NCBI GenBank assembly: GCA_025084515.1
Contig: JAJAGP010001493.1
Coordinates: 1-64,000 of the forward strand
Source of the DNA: Ancistrus triradiatus
Taxonomy: Eukaryota > Chordata > Actinopteri > Siluriformes > Loricariidae
Direction: 5' to 3'
Length of the DNA stretch: 64,000 nt
In this document: positions 1 through 12,200 of the stretch, piece by piece
How the letters are laid out: every line of letters starts with the position of its first letter
How positions within the stretch are numbered: position 1 is the stretch's first letter
The notes under the pieces: model-generated
Told to the model about the DNA's origin: nothing
The model's database searches: none
The model's input: only the letters and a program-made list of their open reading frames with translations
Translations under genes and position numbers: made by a program

Positions 1-70
1 CAGGGTCGGGATTGAACCAGCGATCTCGGGGCTGTGAGGCGGCGGTGCTAACCACACAGTGCTGCCCTGC
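1..70 (-). repeat. tRNA-like SINE fragment, cut by window edge
   Basis: Read on the minus strand this is a tRNA-like head with a GTGGTTAGCACC A-box-like stretch and a GGTTCAATCCC B-box-like stretch. The same family recurs at 5232, 19475, 28705, 41049, 46236 and 53469. It continues to the left of the window. Confidence 0.6.
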
Positions 71-1029
71 CTCTATTCGTTTTCATTTGAATTTGTTGGC
101 TAGTATATAAATATGTTAGAGCTTTGGAACTGATGCATTTTGTTCATGAAGACTAATTATATGACCTTAACATTTAATTTGATCCACTGAGCTTCAAATG
201 CCATGTTATGCTAACCATTAGACTTTCAAAATCACAACATATCACAGAATTTTTTATCACAAACAATGATTGTGACAATTGATTCCCTTTGAGATCACTT
301 CCCATCACAGGGGCGCTGCCAGGTATTGTGGGCCCCGGAAAAATATATTACACTAGGCCACATCAAAACAAAAATAATGTTCTAATACTTTGTAGGGTCC
401 CTGTCAGTCACAGACCCTTAGAATAAACCAATTCATGATTTTACATATTACATTTATATGTTATTTCAGTGCCTGAATTAATTCCTCTACTCACCAGAGA
501 CCTTCCTGTACTTACTTTGCTCCTTCTAGTTTGGTGCTGGAGAGCTCACCTATTGGTTGTTGACAATGTCCATGTCACTATTTGCACGAGCCAAGACTTA
601 AAACTTATGATACTAAAAATTGTAAAAAAAAAAAAAAAAAACCTTATGATATTAAACACAGTTACTTTATCGGAATATCAAGACGAGAAAAAGCCTGAAT
701 TAAAACAGCTATCCTGACACCAAACAATCGAGATGAAGTGAGCATGACTCAACTCAATTCAACTCTCATCATTAAAATTGTGAAATATTAAGTGTGAACT
801 GCTAAATATTAAGTCCCAGTCGTGAAATACTGCATGGCTTTTTACCCTGTGGGTACCCTCAAAACATTGAGTGACTGCCTCACAAAAAAAGAAATGAGTG
901 GGAAAATAATTATTGTAATAAAGCAAACAAATAGAAACAACAGTACACCTGAAAATGATTTAATTCTTACTTCACATGCTGTTCAAGTTGGATGGTGTTT
1001 GTTTGATGGTTAAAAAAAAGAGTTCAGTT
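71..1029. other. AT-rich intergenic DNA, no gene seen
   Basis: No open frame with coding character is visible. It contains a poly-A run near 624-641. Short frames here are uninterrupted by chance in AT-rich sequence. Confidence 0.5.
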
Positions 1030-1536
1030 AGCATTTTCTATATTTCTGCATAAATTTGACCGAAAACATCATCAGATTTTCACACAAGTTCTAAAAGTAG
1101 ATAATGAAAAAATTTATCAAAAATATTATACTTGGTAATTTATTTATTGAGGAAAATGATGCAATATTACATATTAGTGAGTGGCAAAAGTATGTGAACC
1201 TTTGCTTTCAGTATCTGGTGTGATACCGTCCTGGCCCAGGTGCAGCAAAACAGGCCCAAACCATGATACTACCACCACCATGTTTCACAGATGGGATAAG
1301 GTTCTTATGCTGGGATGCAGTGTTTTCCTTTCTCCAAACATAACGCTTTTCTTTTAAACCAAAAAGTTCTATTTTGGTCTCATCGTCCACAAAACATTCT
1401 TACATTAGCCTTCTGGCTTGTCCACGTGATCTTTAGCAAACTGCAGACGAGCAGCAATGTTCTTTTTGGAGAGCAGTGGCTTTCTCTTTAAATATAGAAA
1501 ATTATAAAGGGTTCAAAAACTTTCAAGCACCACTGT
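1030..1536 (-). mobile_element. Tc1/mariner family A, internally deleted copy
   Basis: The right end carries the family A terminus (ACTTTCAAGCACCACTGTA). The left part carries the subterminal region with GTGAGTGGCAAAAGTATGTG. About 300 bases of degenerate transposase lie between, on the minus strand (WRKE and related motifs near 1290-1390). The outermost left terminus is missing. The full-length relative is at 15543-17035. It cannot encode an active transposase. Confidence 0.8.
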
Positions 1537-2478
1537 AAATGTAAAACACTGTTTTTTGGACAGTTTTTCCACACTGCCCCAACTGTTTTCGGATTTGGGG
1601 TTGTAAAAAGCATGAAATTACAATGAACAAAAATAAATTAGCCTAAATTAATGAACAGATATAGTTTTCAGTTGCAAATATTTTAATCAATACTTCAAGT
1701 CATACAACTGAAAAGAGTATTAGTTTACATAAAATATGTACACATATCAGACAACGTCTCATGTTTACAAGTAGTGCCAAAATCCTTAACTGAATTAGAA
1801 ATGTATTGTTTATGCCAGGAAATGTGGTTAAACAAGCGTGGGACTGGAACTGTTTCAGATTTGCTTGCACATACAAGTCAGAACATCATGTTCAGCAACT
1901 TAGCTTAAAAAGCTTAGCTTAGGTTAAAAAGGTTTTAGAATGTTAAACAACAGAAACATTCATAAACATCAACTGATCTAGCATTATCCTACTGAATGAA
2001 ATTGTACGCCTTTATCGAGCTCACTACAACTATGAAATAAGCAGATTTTATTTACTGTTGTGGAAGCTTTATTCCCATTTGAGCCTATTTAAGTTTCACT
2101 GAGATGAGGTGTCACCTTTTGTTGAAACCACAGGGAGCCCAGACAGAGCACATTACCTCCCTAGAGAGTACAACTGCCACTTTATCAGAGTCTTGCATTT
2201 GAAACCCAAAGTCCCTTTCACAAAGAATCATATTTAATACTCAGGGCTGAGATCCACACCCTGCAAAGGGCTTTTCACAGATCCTTTCTTCCTCTCCCAG
2301 CATTCCTTTGTTTCCATTACACACTGCAGTGACTCATTCTTGACTCATGCATGTGGTACACAGTCGGGTCCAAAATGTGGTGAGCAAATGTTTGATATGG
2401 TACTCATAATGTTGTGCAGCTTGGTGGTTTCCTGGGGTTTAAAATACGACTCAATCTTTTAGATCCCCTCAAATGACC
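1537..2478. other. Intergenic, no feature recognised
   Basis: Moderately AT-rich sequence without a supported gene or repeat. Part of it may be downstream flank of the minus-strand TMEM116-like gene. Confidence 0.4.
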
Positions 2479-2484
2479 TTTATT
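2479..2484 (-). promoter_or_regulatory. Candidate poly(A) signal for TMEM116-like gene
   Basis: AATAAA on the minus strand, about 560 bases past the TMEM116-like stop codon at 3041-3043. It is the first canonical hexamer I see downstream, but cleavage there is inferred only. Confidence 0.35.
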
Positions 2485-3040
2485 TTGTATGCTTTATACT
2501 TTTTAGAGCTGTCAGGTGTTAAGGGAGAAACTGGGATTGCAGTCTGGCATAAACTCCTCTGAAGTCCACAGTTTGATTAATATGTGTGCTCCCTTAGCAA
2601 ACAGATTACTTATTCATTTTCTCTCCGAGCATATTTAAAGTTTCTCAACTCATATGTATAGCGATGGTAAACCAGAGAGGAATTTCCCTGCTTAGCTTTT
2701 TGCTAGCAGGTGCAGCAGCACAAAACTCATAATAAAACCATCACTGGGCAAGTTTCTTGTTTCAGTCACAATACTTTCAGCTTTTTTTCCGTTTTTTTTG
2801 TCATTTTGAATGACCACCTGCTTTGTTCAAAGAGCAACAGGAAACTCTCTCTTGTGTGATCCCCCAGACGTTGGAAAAAGCCAGGCCTTCTATATACACC
2901 TCATATATGTGCATCAAGCATTGGCAGCCATGCAGACTTCTGCAAGTGTGACAGAAACAGATCGATTTCCCCAAGAACACATCATAGAGCAGTTTGGCCA
3001 ACAGGATGGGTGTGAATTATTTCAGCATTGTACAAATCTC

Positions 3041-3223
3041 TCATACATCCTGAATGGGCGCACCGGACGAAAGCAGGGTGTTGTAGTTTTGTTTTTGAGA
3101 GCGCAGTAGCGGCGTTTGGGTGTCTGCGTCTCGCACAGCAGTCCTGCTTAGAAAGCGAAAGTGCTGCTGAGTCCAGCCATATACAAGACAGTTTAGCAGA
3201 CCCTGAGAGCCAGAGGTGAAGGA
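3041..3223 (-). CDS. tmem116: tmem116 exon 11 (last coding exon)
   Basis: The acceptor CTCCAG precedes 61 codons ending in TGA at 3041-3043. It encodes the last membrane helix with GSQGLLNCLVYGWTQ and a polar cytoplasmic tail with RDADTQTPLL, both close to the human C-terminus. It starts in phase 0, matching exon 10. Confidence 0.9.
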   Translation of the reverse strand, partial: SFTSGSQGLLNCLVYGWTQQHFRFLSRTAVRDADTQTPLLRSQKQNYNTLLSSGAPIQDV

Positions 3224-6200
3224 CTGGAGAAAGAGAGAAGGAAAGAGTCACAGAACATGTGAAAAACTCAAACTGTATTAAATTGTACTATTCATATTGA
3301 CATATCTTATACTAAACACACTACATTTACTCTGTTACATTTTCCTTAAAGAAAAAAGACCTGTGTGAACGATTTTTTATTTTAGATTTTCTAGTTTATA
3401 TATCTAGACATAAAAGAAATGTACCTTCACTGGAGAGATATTAAATTCCCACAGTTGCAAATATTGGGTAATAGAATACATTTGTTATAGTATTCATAGT
3501 CATTATGTTTGCTCTTTATTTGAAAGAACTGAAATTGCCACAGACATAAAACTATTTTGTCTGGATTTGTGTATGTTATGGGGGCACTCCTGGTCTGCAT
3601 CTCATGCTACATTGGGATAAGCACAGAGTGGCTCAGTGGCAGAGAGCTGGTTTGCTATGCTGAACTACCCTGGTTTGTATGCCCCTCTGGCAAGGTGAGG
3701 TCACAGCTGCGTTTTGTGTTGCCAAGAAGGGTCTAGTGCAGAATAGGTAGTACTGAATACAAAGTACTGAATAGGCTTTCACTTGAATGACCTTTAGTGT
3801 CATATTACAACACTGACATGTCATTATTTCAACTTATTTACATTGATTGCATTGGAGGATAGTTTAGAAAATATCTTGCATTTATACTCGTGGGCAAACA
3901 GAATGGGCCAAAGCCACAATTGAAAAATTAGCTTTGTTCCAGTCAGTGGTAATGGCTTCAAACAGTTGACATGTAGCTGAAAAATGTTTCCCAGTTAGTT
4001 TGTTTTTAATGTGAAACCACATTCTCTACAGTCAAATCTTGACTCTGACCAGGTCAAAACAGGAGCCCGATGGACTGTGACAGAGTGCCAACTAATAACT
4101 AATGTATTAAGAAAACAAAACAAGACAAAAAGACATTTAGGAAGAGTTTAAACATCCAGGCATGTGGTAGCTGCGTTTTATATCAAACATTTAATATTTT
4201 CATGATTTTGCCTTTGTTTATAAGAAGACGATGTAAGTATATTTCTCTGTTTCCAGCCAATAATTGAATTATATTTGGCTTACCTGTAGGATGTAAAGGG
4301 TTACTCCTAAGCTTCCCTCTACTTCCTCTGGTTTGAATAGTATCAGGGTGGCCAGGAGAATTGCTGTCCAAGAGAGAAAGGAAATCTTTAATGTACTGCC
4401 TGCTTTTTTACAACATATACCAAAGTTTGGGCATCCCCGGTAAAATGATGTTTGGTTAATTTTCTAAATAGAAAAATGTCAAATCAAGTCAAATTTAACA
4501 CCACATAGCCCAGTGGTTCCCATCTTTTTCACCAGTGCCCCCCTTTTGTAGATAAGAATATTTTCAAGCCCCCCGCCCCCCGCTGCAACACTCACATACA
4601 CGTCTTTTGCTTCCAAACTCCACTGAAATTTATTTTAAACATTGTCATTTATACAACATTACAACTTATTAGACAAAATAAAATAAAGTCACAAATCACC
4701 TTTACAGTGGAATTATTACAAGTGTCATGCATTATCTATCTTGAATTTTTACTGTGTAATACAGCAGTGCTCAAACACGCTTCATTCATTTGTCTCGTCT
4801 TCCACACCAGCCACTTTGGGAATTTAGCCAAAACTTTGTGGACACTTTAAAATTACATCCAAAATCATAGGTATTGCTATAAAGTTAGGTCCTTCTATAC
4901 TACTAAATAGCCTTATTCATCTATAAGAAGGCTTTTTGCTAGATTCTGGATCATGACTGTGAGGACGGGCACTAATGTTGAACATGGCTCACTGTTGCCA
5001 TTCCAACTGATCTCAAAGGTGTCTGATTGAGTTAAGGTCAGAGCTCTGTGCAAGCTAGCCAAGTTCTCCATCAAATTTGGCAAACCATTTCTGAAAAGTG
5101 CAGAACGTTGATGACAGTCTTGTCCTGGTGGAAATATATAAAAGTGTCAAAGAAAGGTATGATGTTTGTTCAGGCAACCTCCATGGGTACAGTACAAATA
5201 TAACAAAGTAAAAAAAAAAAAATAACGTCTTGGGGCGGCACAGTGGCTCAGCGGTTAGTGCATTCGCCTCACAGCTCCAGAGTCCCTAGTTCAATCTTGA
5301 CCGTAGACTTCACCTGTGTGGAGCTTGCATGTCATTCCCGTGTTCGTGTGGGTTTACTCCAGGTTCTTTGGTTTTCTTCCACAGTCCAAAGACATGTGTT
5401 AGCCTAACTGGTGTCTCTAAAGTCCCCTTAGTGTGCGAGTGTGTGTATGAGTGTGTGTATGAGTGTGTGAATGTGTGTCTGCCATGGCAGCATTAATGCA
5501 GACAAGTACACTGAGATTTCAGAGCAACACTGATGACTTCAAAACAACATCTTTACAGGGACATCCATGCAGTTTTCAAAAAGATAATGCAAAACCACAT
5601 GCTGCACACATCACAAAGCCATGGCTACACAGGAGGAGGGTACAGGTACTCGGACCTGTCCCGAACAAAGAATGTGTGGAGAATTTTGAATCCAAAAATG
5701 CAACAATGACGACCACGTACTGTTGGACACCTTAAGATGTGTTTGCAAGAAGAATGGGACAAAATAACACCTGAAACACTAAATCACTTCCTCCATATCC
5801 ATATCCTCTGTGTTTCTGATATCCTTAAGCGTTTCTGAAGGCCTGAAATGTAGGAATGGACGTTTATTAACAAGTGGAAGTTGACCAGACAAACCATGAC
5901 ATACAGTGGGGCAAAAAAGTATTTAGTCAGCCACTGATTGTGCAAGTTCTCGTAAGTATAAAGATGAGAGAGGTCTGTAATTTTCATCATAGGTACACTT
6001 CAACTATGAGAAACAAAATGAGAAAAAAAATCTAGGATGTAGGATTTTTTAAGAATTTAATTGTAAATCATGGTCGAAAATAAGTATTTGGTCACCCACA
6101 AACAAGCAAGATTTCTGGCTCTCACAGACCTGTAACAACTTCTTTAAGAAGCTCTTCTGGCCTCCACTCGTTACCTGTATTAATGGCACCTGTTTGACCT

Positions 6201-9200
6201 CATTATCTGTATAAAAGACACCTGAATCAAACAGCAAAACTCAACCATGGCCAAGACCAAAGAGCTGTCGAAGGACACCAGGAAGAAAATTGTAGACCTG
6301 CACCAGGCTGGGAAGAGTGAATCTACAATAGGCAAGCAGGTTTGGTGTGAATAAATCAACTGTGGGAGCAATTGTAAGGAAATGGAAGACATTACAAGAC
6401 CATTGATAATTCCCTCAAGTCTGGGGACCCACGCAAGATCTCATCCCGTGGGGTCAAAAATGATCATGAGAACGATGAGCAAAAAATCCCAAGAACTACA
6501 CGGAGGGGACCTGATGAATGACCTGCAGAGAGCTGGGACCAAAGTAACAAAGGCTACCATCAGTAACACACTACACCGAGAGGGACTCAAGATCCTGCAG
6601 TACCAGGCGTGCCCCCCTGCTTAAGCCAGTACATGTCCAGGCCCATCTTTTGCCAGAGAGCATATGGATGATCCAGAAGAGGACTGGGAGAATATCATGT
6701 GGTCAGATGAAACTAAAATAGAACTTTTTGGTAAAAACTCAACTGGGGGAAGTAGAATGCTGTGTTTTTTCCTTATGCACTCTCAAAAGGATTTTCCTTT
6801 ATACTGTCAGCTTAGCTTCCTAATTAGGGCTCTTGTTCCAGATTACAATATTGTATGCTCAAGCAAAAAAAATTACTCAAATTAAAATAATATCTCCACA
6901 CAAATTATATTTTTAGCATGATGCTACCACTTTGACACTATGGAAGTGATTATTTCACTTGTAATGTTCAAGAGAGCATTTCTGACAAGCCCTGAGCCCA
7001 TTCATAGCCTGTATCAGTTAGAATACCACTTCATATGACACTTGACCTCTGAGGTAAGTGAAGGCAATGGAAGCTTGCTTAGAAAGGCATATACACTAAC
7101 CTTAAATTTATACTTAGCTGCTAGTAAAGCACTATTCAGCTGCAGCGATACAGTAAGTACAGAACAGAAAACTCACTTACCTGGTCCCGAGCAGAAAAAG
7201 AATGCAGATGGGTAAAGGACTACACGCTGTTCCAACACACGAAGAGTGTCCCATTGACGATCACCAAAGAAACCATGAGAAGTAATGCAGCGCTTGTACA
7301 AAGAGCGAGCCTTAACCATAAACACCTAGGACAACAACAGTAGCAAGGAGTGAAATGATTTTGAATGGGTTAAAAGCTATCATAGTACAACCCCAAATCA
7401 GAAAAAATTGGGACAGCATGGAAAATGTTAATTAAAAATAAATGCATTTCTTTGACTATTATTTCATTGCAGACGGTATGAACCCAATCCAACTATACAT
7501 TCATTCCTGCATTTCAGGCCTGCAACACATTCCAAAAAAGTTGGTGCAGGGATAATTCAGGACTAGTAATGAAGTTAAAAATAGTTAATAATGATGTGAT
7601 TTCATACAATCGATGATAACAGGTGATTATAATCATGTTTGGTACAAAAGCAGTATCCAACAAAGGCGAGAGTCTTTGAGGAGCAAAGATTATCAGAGGC
7701 TCTCCAGTTTGTCAGCGAATTCTTTAGAAAATCATTGAAATGTTTAAAAATGACGTTGCTAAAAAAAAAAAAGATTAGAAGGGATTTTCATATTTCTTCA
7801 ATGCAAAATATCACTAAACGTTTCAAGGAATCTGGAGGAATTTCATTTACATTTATGCCATTTAGCAGACGCCCTTATCTAGAGCGACATACAAATGATA
7901 CATTCTTACAATCCAAGCAATTGTGGGTTAAGGGCCTTGTTCAAAGACCCAACAGTGACAGGTTGGCAAAGGTGAGACTCCGATTCTGCTGGTGCATAAT
8001 CCAGAACCATAACCGCTAGGCCACCACAGTCAATAGATGAAATAATCACATGGGCAAGAGATTCCTTTGGCGAACGCTTTCAACATCTGGGATGAACCAT
8101 CACACAGTGGAAAAGTATAGAGTGGTACCTCGGTTCTCGTTGTTAATTCATTCCAGAAGGCTTGACGAGAGCCGAAACTGATGAGTACCAATTTTTCCCA
8201 TAAGGAATTGAATTTGTTGAAATTGAATGAATCCGTTCCAGACCCCCAGCTAATCCACACTGTATAAGGCATTATCTGCATTAATGGAGTTGTATTGTAC
8301 AGGTGCTCCCTGATTTACGATGGGGATACGTTCAGACAAATTCATCATAAGTTAAATGTATCATGAACTGGGGAGTTTAATGAGTGTTTGTTGTATCATA
8401 GCGGAGAAGAGGCTGAAGAGGCTTCTTATTTGCATTTTTCGATCCACCTTAAATAAATGCAGTTACATTATGGCGCCTATAGATGGAGATTCAGCCTCAT
8501 GATAAGTAATGATAAGTAAGTTAATGCACAAAACACTTATATTAACCTACAGTAGGACAAAAAAGAATTAAAAAATCTCATGTAATTTAGTGAGAAAAGG
8601 ATGGAAAGTGAAAAGTAAAAGCAAAACACTTGCCCTATTGGTGAACTCAGGGCACTACCTACTAATGTTAACTGCTTGGCCTGAAAGCCAGTTTTCCTTT
8701 TGGTTGGCTGTCAGACCCATGTGGACTTATTTGCACTAAGAATATAGCACTGCACACATAAAAATAAAGAAAAACACGATAAACACAAGATCTTTGGTGA
8801 ATCTGAATCACAGTGTACTAAATCATGAAACGAGATAAATTATTCTAGTCAAAATGCATCCAGAACTAAATTTGATAAGTTCTGAAATGGCCAAGAACCA
8901 AGGTACCACTGTATTATGGTCAGATCAGTCAGTATTCCAGATTTTTTCGGAAGAAATGGACGTTGTGCACTACGGACCGAAGATGAAAAAGACTATCCAT
9001 ACTGTTATCATCAACAAGTCCAAAAGCCAGGGTCTGTCATGGTAGGGGGTTGTGTCAGTGCCATTGGCAAAGCTTCATGTACACTTCTGTGATGGTAGCA
9101 TTAATGCAGAAAAGTATACACTGAGATTTTAGAGCAACATAAGCTGCCTTCAAGACAACATCTTTTCCAGACGTTCAAACAAGACAATGCAAAACCACAT

Positions 9201-12200
9201 GCTGCACACATTACATAGGCATCGCTGTGGAAAAAGACTACTGGCCTGTGGGCAGTCCACCATAGAGAATGTTTGGAGAATTCTGAAATGAAAAATGTGA
9301 CAACAACAACCCCATACTATTGCACACCTAAACTTGTGTTGCAAGAAGAATGGGACAAAATAACATGTGAAACACTAAATAGTTTGGTATCCTCAGTGCC
9401 AAAACGAGTTTTAAGTGTTGTAAGAAGGAATGGCAACGTTACAAAATGGTAAATGTTTTTTAATTGAGTCGTCAAGTAGAAAGTTTCAGCTCTTACTAAA
9501 TTCTGACCCTTCTATCCTTTGAGGGTGTTGTGCTAACGTTTTTGGAATGTGTTGCTAGCCAGAAATGCAGGAATGGATGTATACAAACAAATGAAATGAA
9601 GTTAACCAGACAAAACAGAAAATACCTTAGGTTCATACTGTCTGCAATGAAATAAAAGTCAATGTAAATGTAACATACACTGCATTTTTTAAACTTTTCC
9701 ATACAGATTTGGGGTTGTACACTAGTACACAGTGCAAAAATCAGCTCACCACTATCCCAGTGAGGGAGAAGAAGAAGGTAATTAGGAAGACAGTAGTGGT
9801 GTAGTTGCTGATGATCTTGCAGACTGTGAGTACTTCACTCTGAAACGGGTTAAGGTATAGTGCACTGGTATGCAACAGCAAGCATCTGGAGGTGAATATA
9901 AAGAACCCTGTAATAAGTAAAAATCTTAGACAAAAATACTGATTAAGGTACTGGACCATGGATCAGAAGGTCCTGGGTTCAAATCCTGCTTAATGTATGT
10001 TGGGTACTTCAGCAAGACTCGTAACCAATGACTGCTTGGATTATCAGATTGTATCAGCTGTAAGTCACTTTGGATAAGAGCATCTGCTAACTATGAATAG
10101 AATCGTATCTGCTTGTTAGATTTTACAAGTAAAATCAATGTGACTGGCAAAGTTAACCAAACTTGCAAGCAAAATAAATAGAATTCAGTGTAAACAAAAA
10201 AAAGCAACAAACCCAAAACATATTTACTGAACTAATTTGCTTTCATTGGAATGTAAAAATTAAACACTAACAAATAGACGATAAAGACGGAAACATGTAG
10301 ATGTATCATCTTATATAAAAGCACAACTGATAAAAGATTTTGTTCTTTTTCTATATAAAAAGAAGACAACCTCTGCATGGCAAAACTTGAGTATGACATA
10401 TGTCTGGAAATTTCAATGCTTTTACTGTTTTGCTGAAATCGAACAATATTTGGCATATGTTAATGTTTGGACACCTTCCCAAATGATCGACTAGTTTTTA
10501 TACGTTCTCAGAACTTAATTAAGGTATAATTTGTCTTTTGCACTTGCAGGGTATTACAATTACTCTCAACATTCATGAGATCGTTCTAAGCAGCTGACTG
10601 AAAATAATGGATGCATAAACCAGAAGAAAGGTACAGTGGTGCTTGAAAGTTTGTGAATCTTTTAGAATCAAACATCATCAGATTTTCACACAAATTTTAA
10701 AAGTAGATAAAGAGAAATCAGTTAAACAAACGCGACAAAAATATTATACTTGGTCATTTATTTATTGAGGAAAATGACATTAAACATTAGTGAGTGGCAA
10801 AAGTATGTGAACCTTTGCTTTCAGTATCTGGTGTGACCCCCCTGTGCAGCAATAACTGCAGCTAAAAGTTTCCTGTAACTGTTGATCAGTCCTGCACACC
10901 GGCTTGGAGCAATTTTAGCCCATTCCTCCGTACAGAACAGCTTCAGCTCTGGGATGTTGGTGGGTTTCCTCACATTAACTGCTCGCCTCAGGTCCTTCCA
11001 CANNNNNNNNNNNNNNNNNNNNNNNNNNNNNNNNNNNNNNNNNNNNNNNNNNNNNNNNNNNNNNNNNNNNNNNNNNNNNNNNNNNNNNNNNNNNNNNNNN
11101 NNAATCAACTGTGGGAGCAATTGTAAGGAAATGGAAGACATACAAGACCATTGATAATCTCCCTCGATCTGGGGCCCCACACAAGATCTCATCCTGTGGG
11201 GTCAAAATGATGAGAACGGTAAGAACGGTAAAAATCCCAGAACTACACGGAGGGACCTGATGAATGACCTGCAGAGAGCTGGGACCAAAGTAACAAAGGC
11301 TACCATCAGTAACACACTACACCGAGAGGGACTCAAGATCCTGCAGTACCAGGCGTGCCCCCCTGCTTAAGCCAGTACATGTCCAGGCCCATCTGAAGTT
11401 TGCCAGAGAGCATATGGATGATCCAGAAGAGGATTGGGAGAATACCATGTGGTCAGATGAAACTAAAATAAAACTTTTTGGTAAAACTCAACTGGGGCAA
11501 GTAGAATGCTGTGTTTTTTCCTTATGCACTCTCAAAAGGATTTTCCTTCATACCGTCAGCTTAGCTTCCTAATTAGGGCTCTAGTTCCAGATTACAATAT
11601 TATATGCTCAAGCTAAAAAAAATCACTCAAATTAAAATAATATCTCCACACAAATTATATTTTTAGCATGATGCTACCACTTTGACACTATGAAAGTGAT
11701 TATTTCACTTGTAATGTTCAAGAGAGCATTTTTGACAAGCCCTGAGCCCATTCATAGCCTGTATCAGTTAGAATCCCACTTCAAATGACACTTGACCTCT
11801 GAGGTAAGTGAAGGCAATGGAAGCTTGCTTAGAAAGGCATATACACTAACCTTAAATTTATACTTAGCTGCTAGTAAAGCACTATTTAGCTGCAGCGATA
11901 CAGTAAGTACAGTAACAGAAAACTCACTCACCTGGTCCCGAGCAGAAAAAGAATGCAGATGGGTAAAGGACTACACGCTGTTCCAACACACGAAGAGTGT
12001 CCCATTGACGATCACCAAAGAAACCATGAGAAGTAATACAGCGCTTGTACAAAGAGCGAGCCTTAACCATAAACACCTAGGACAACAACAGTAGCAAGGA
12101 GTGAAATGATTTTGAATGGGTTAAAAGCTATCATAGTACAACCCCAAATCAGAAAAAATTGGGACAGCATGGAAAATGTTAATTAAAAATAAATGCAGCG

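Larger units (their letters stand above)
7386..9719 (+). mobile_element. Tc1/mariner family C with two nested insertions, copy 1
   Basis: Left end TACAACCCCAAATCAGAAAAA; right end GATTTGGGGTTGTA, inverted. Transposase fragments lie on the plus strand: RVFEEQRLSEALQF near 7660 and WSDQSVFQIFSEE near 8917. The element is split by a SINE at 7844-8031 and a TIR element at 8118-8913. It is inactive. Confidence 0.85.
6354..11002. repeat. Near-identical block, copy 1 (contig end before gap)
   Basis: This block realigns with 11103-15913 throughout: Tc1-B tail, tmem116 exon 9, Tc1-C with nested insertions, exon 8, a SINE and the start of Tc1-A. Differences are scattered single bases and small indels, plus about 75 bases near 13600-13680 absent here. 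It ends exactly at the N run. Confidence 0.92.

Noticed and set aside
2810..3251. Overlapping plus- and minus-strand frames of 63-99 codons
   Set aside because: Shadows of the last tmem116 exon (3041-3223) and its flanks; only the spliced minus frame matches the family.
6900..7160. A 39-base open stretch after tmem116 exon 9 as a further exon
   Set aside because: It is open only in phase 0, whereas exon 9 ends in phase 1; the true next exon is at 4284-4363, which fits in phase and sequence.
10821..11205. Frames spanning the N run
   Set aside because: They are Tc1 fragments from two contigs read across an assembly gap.
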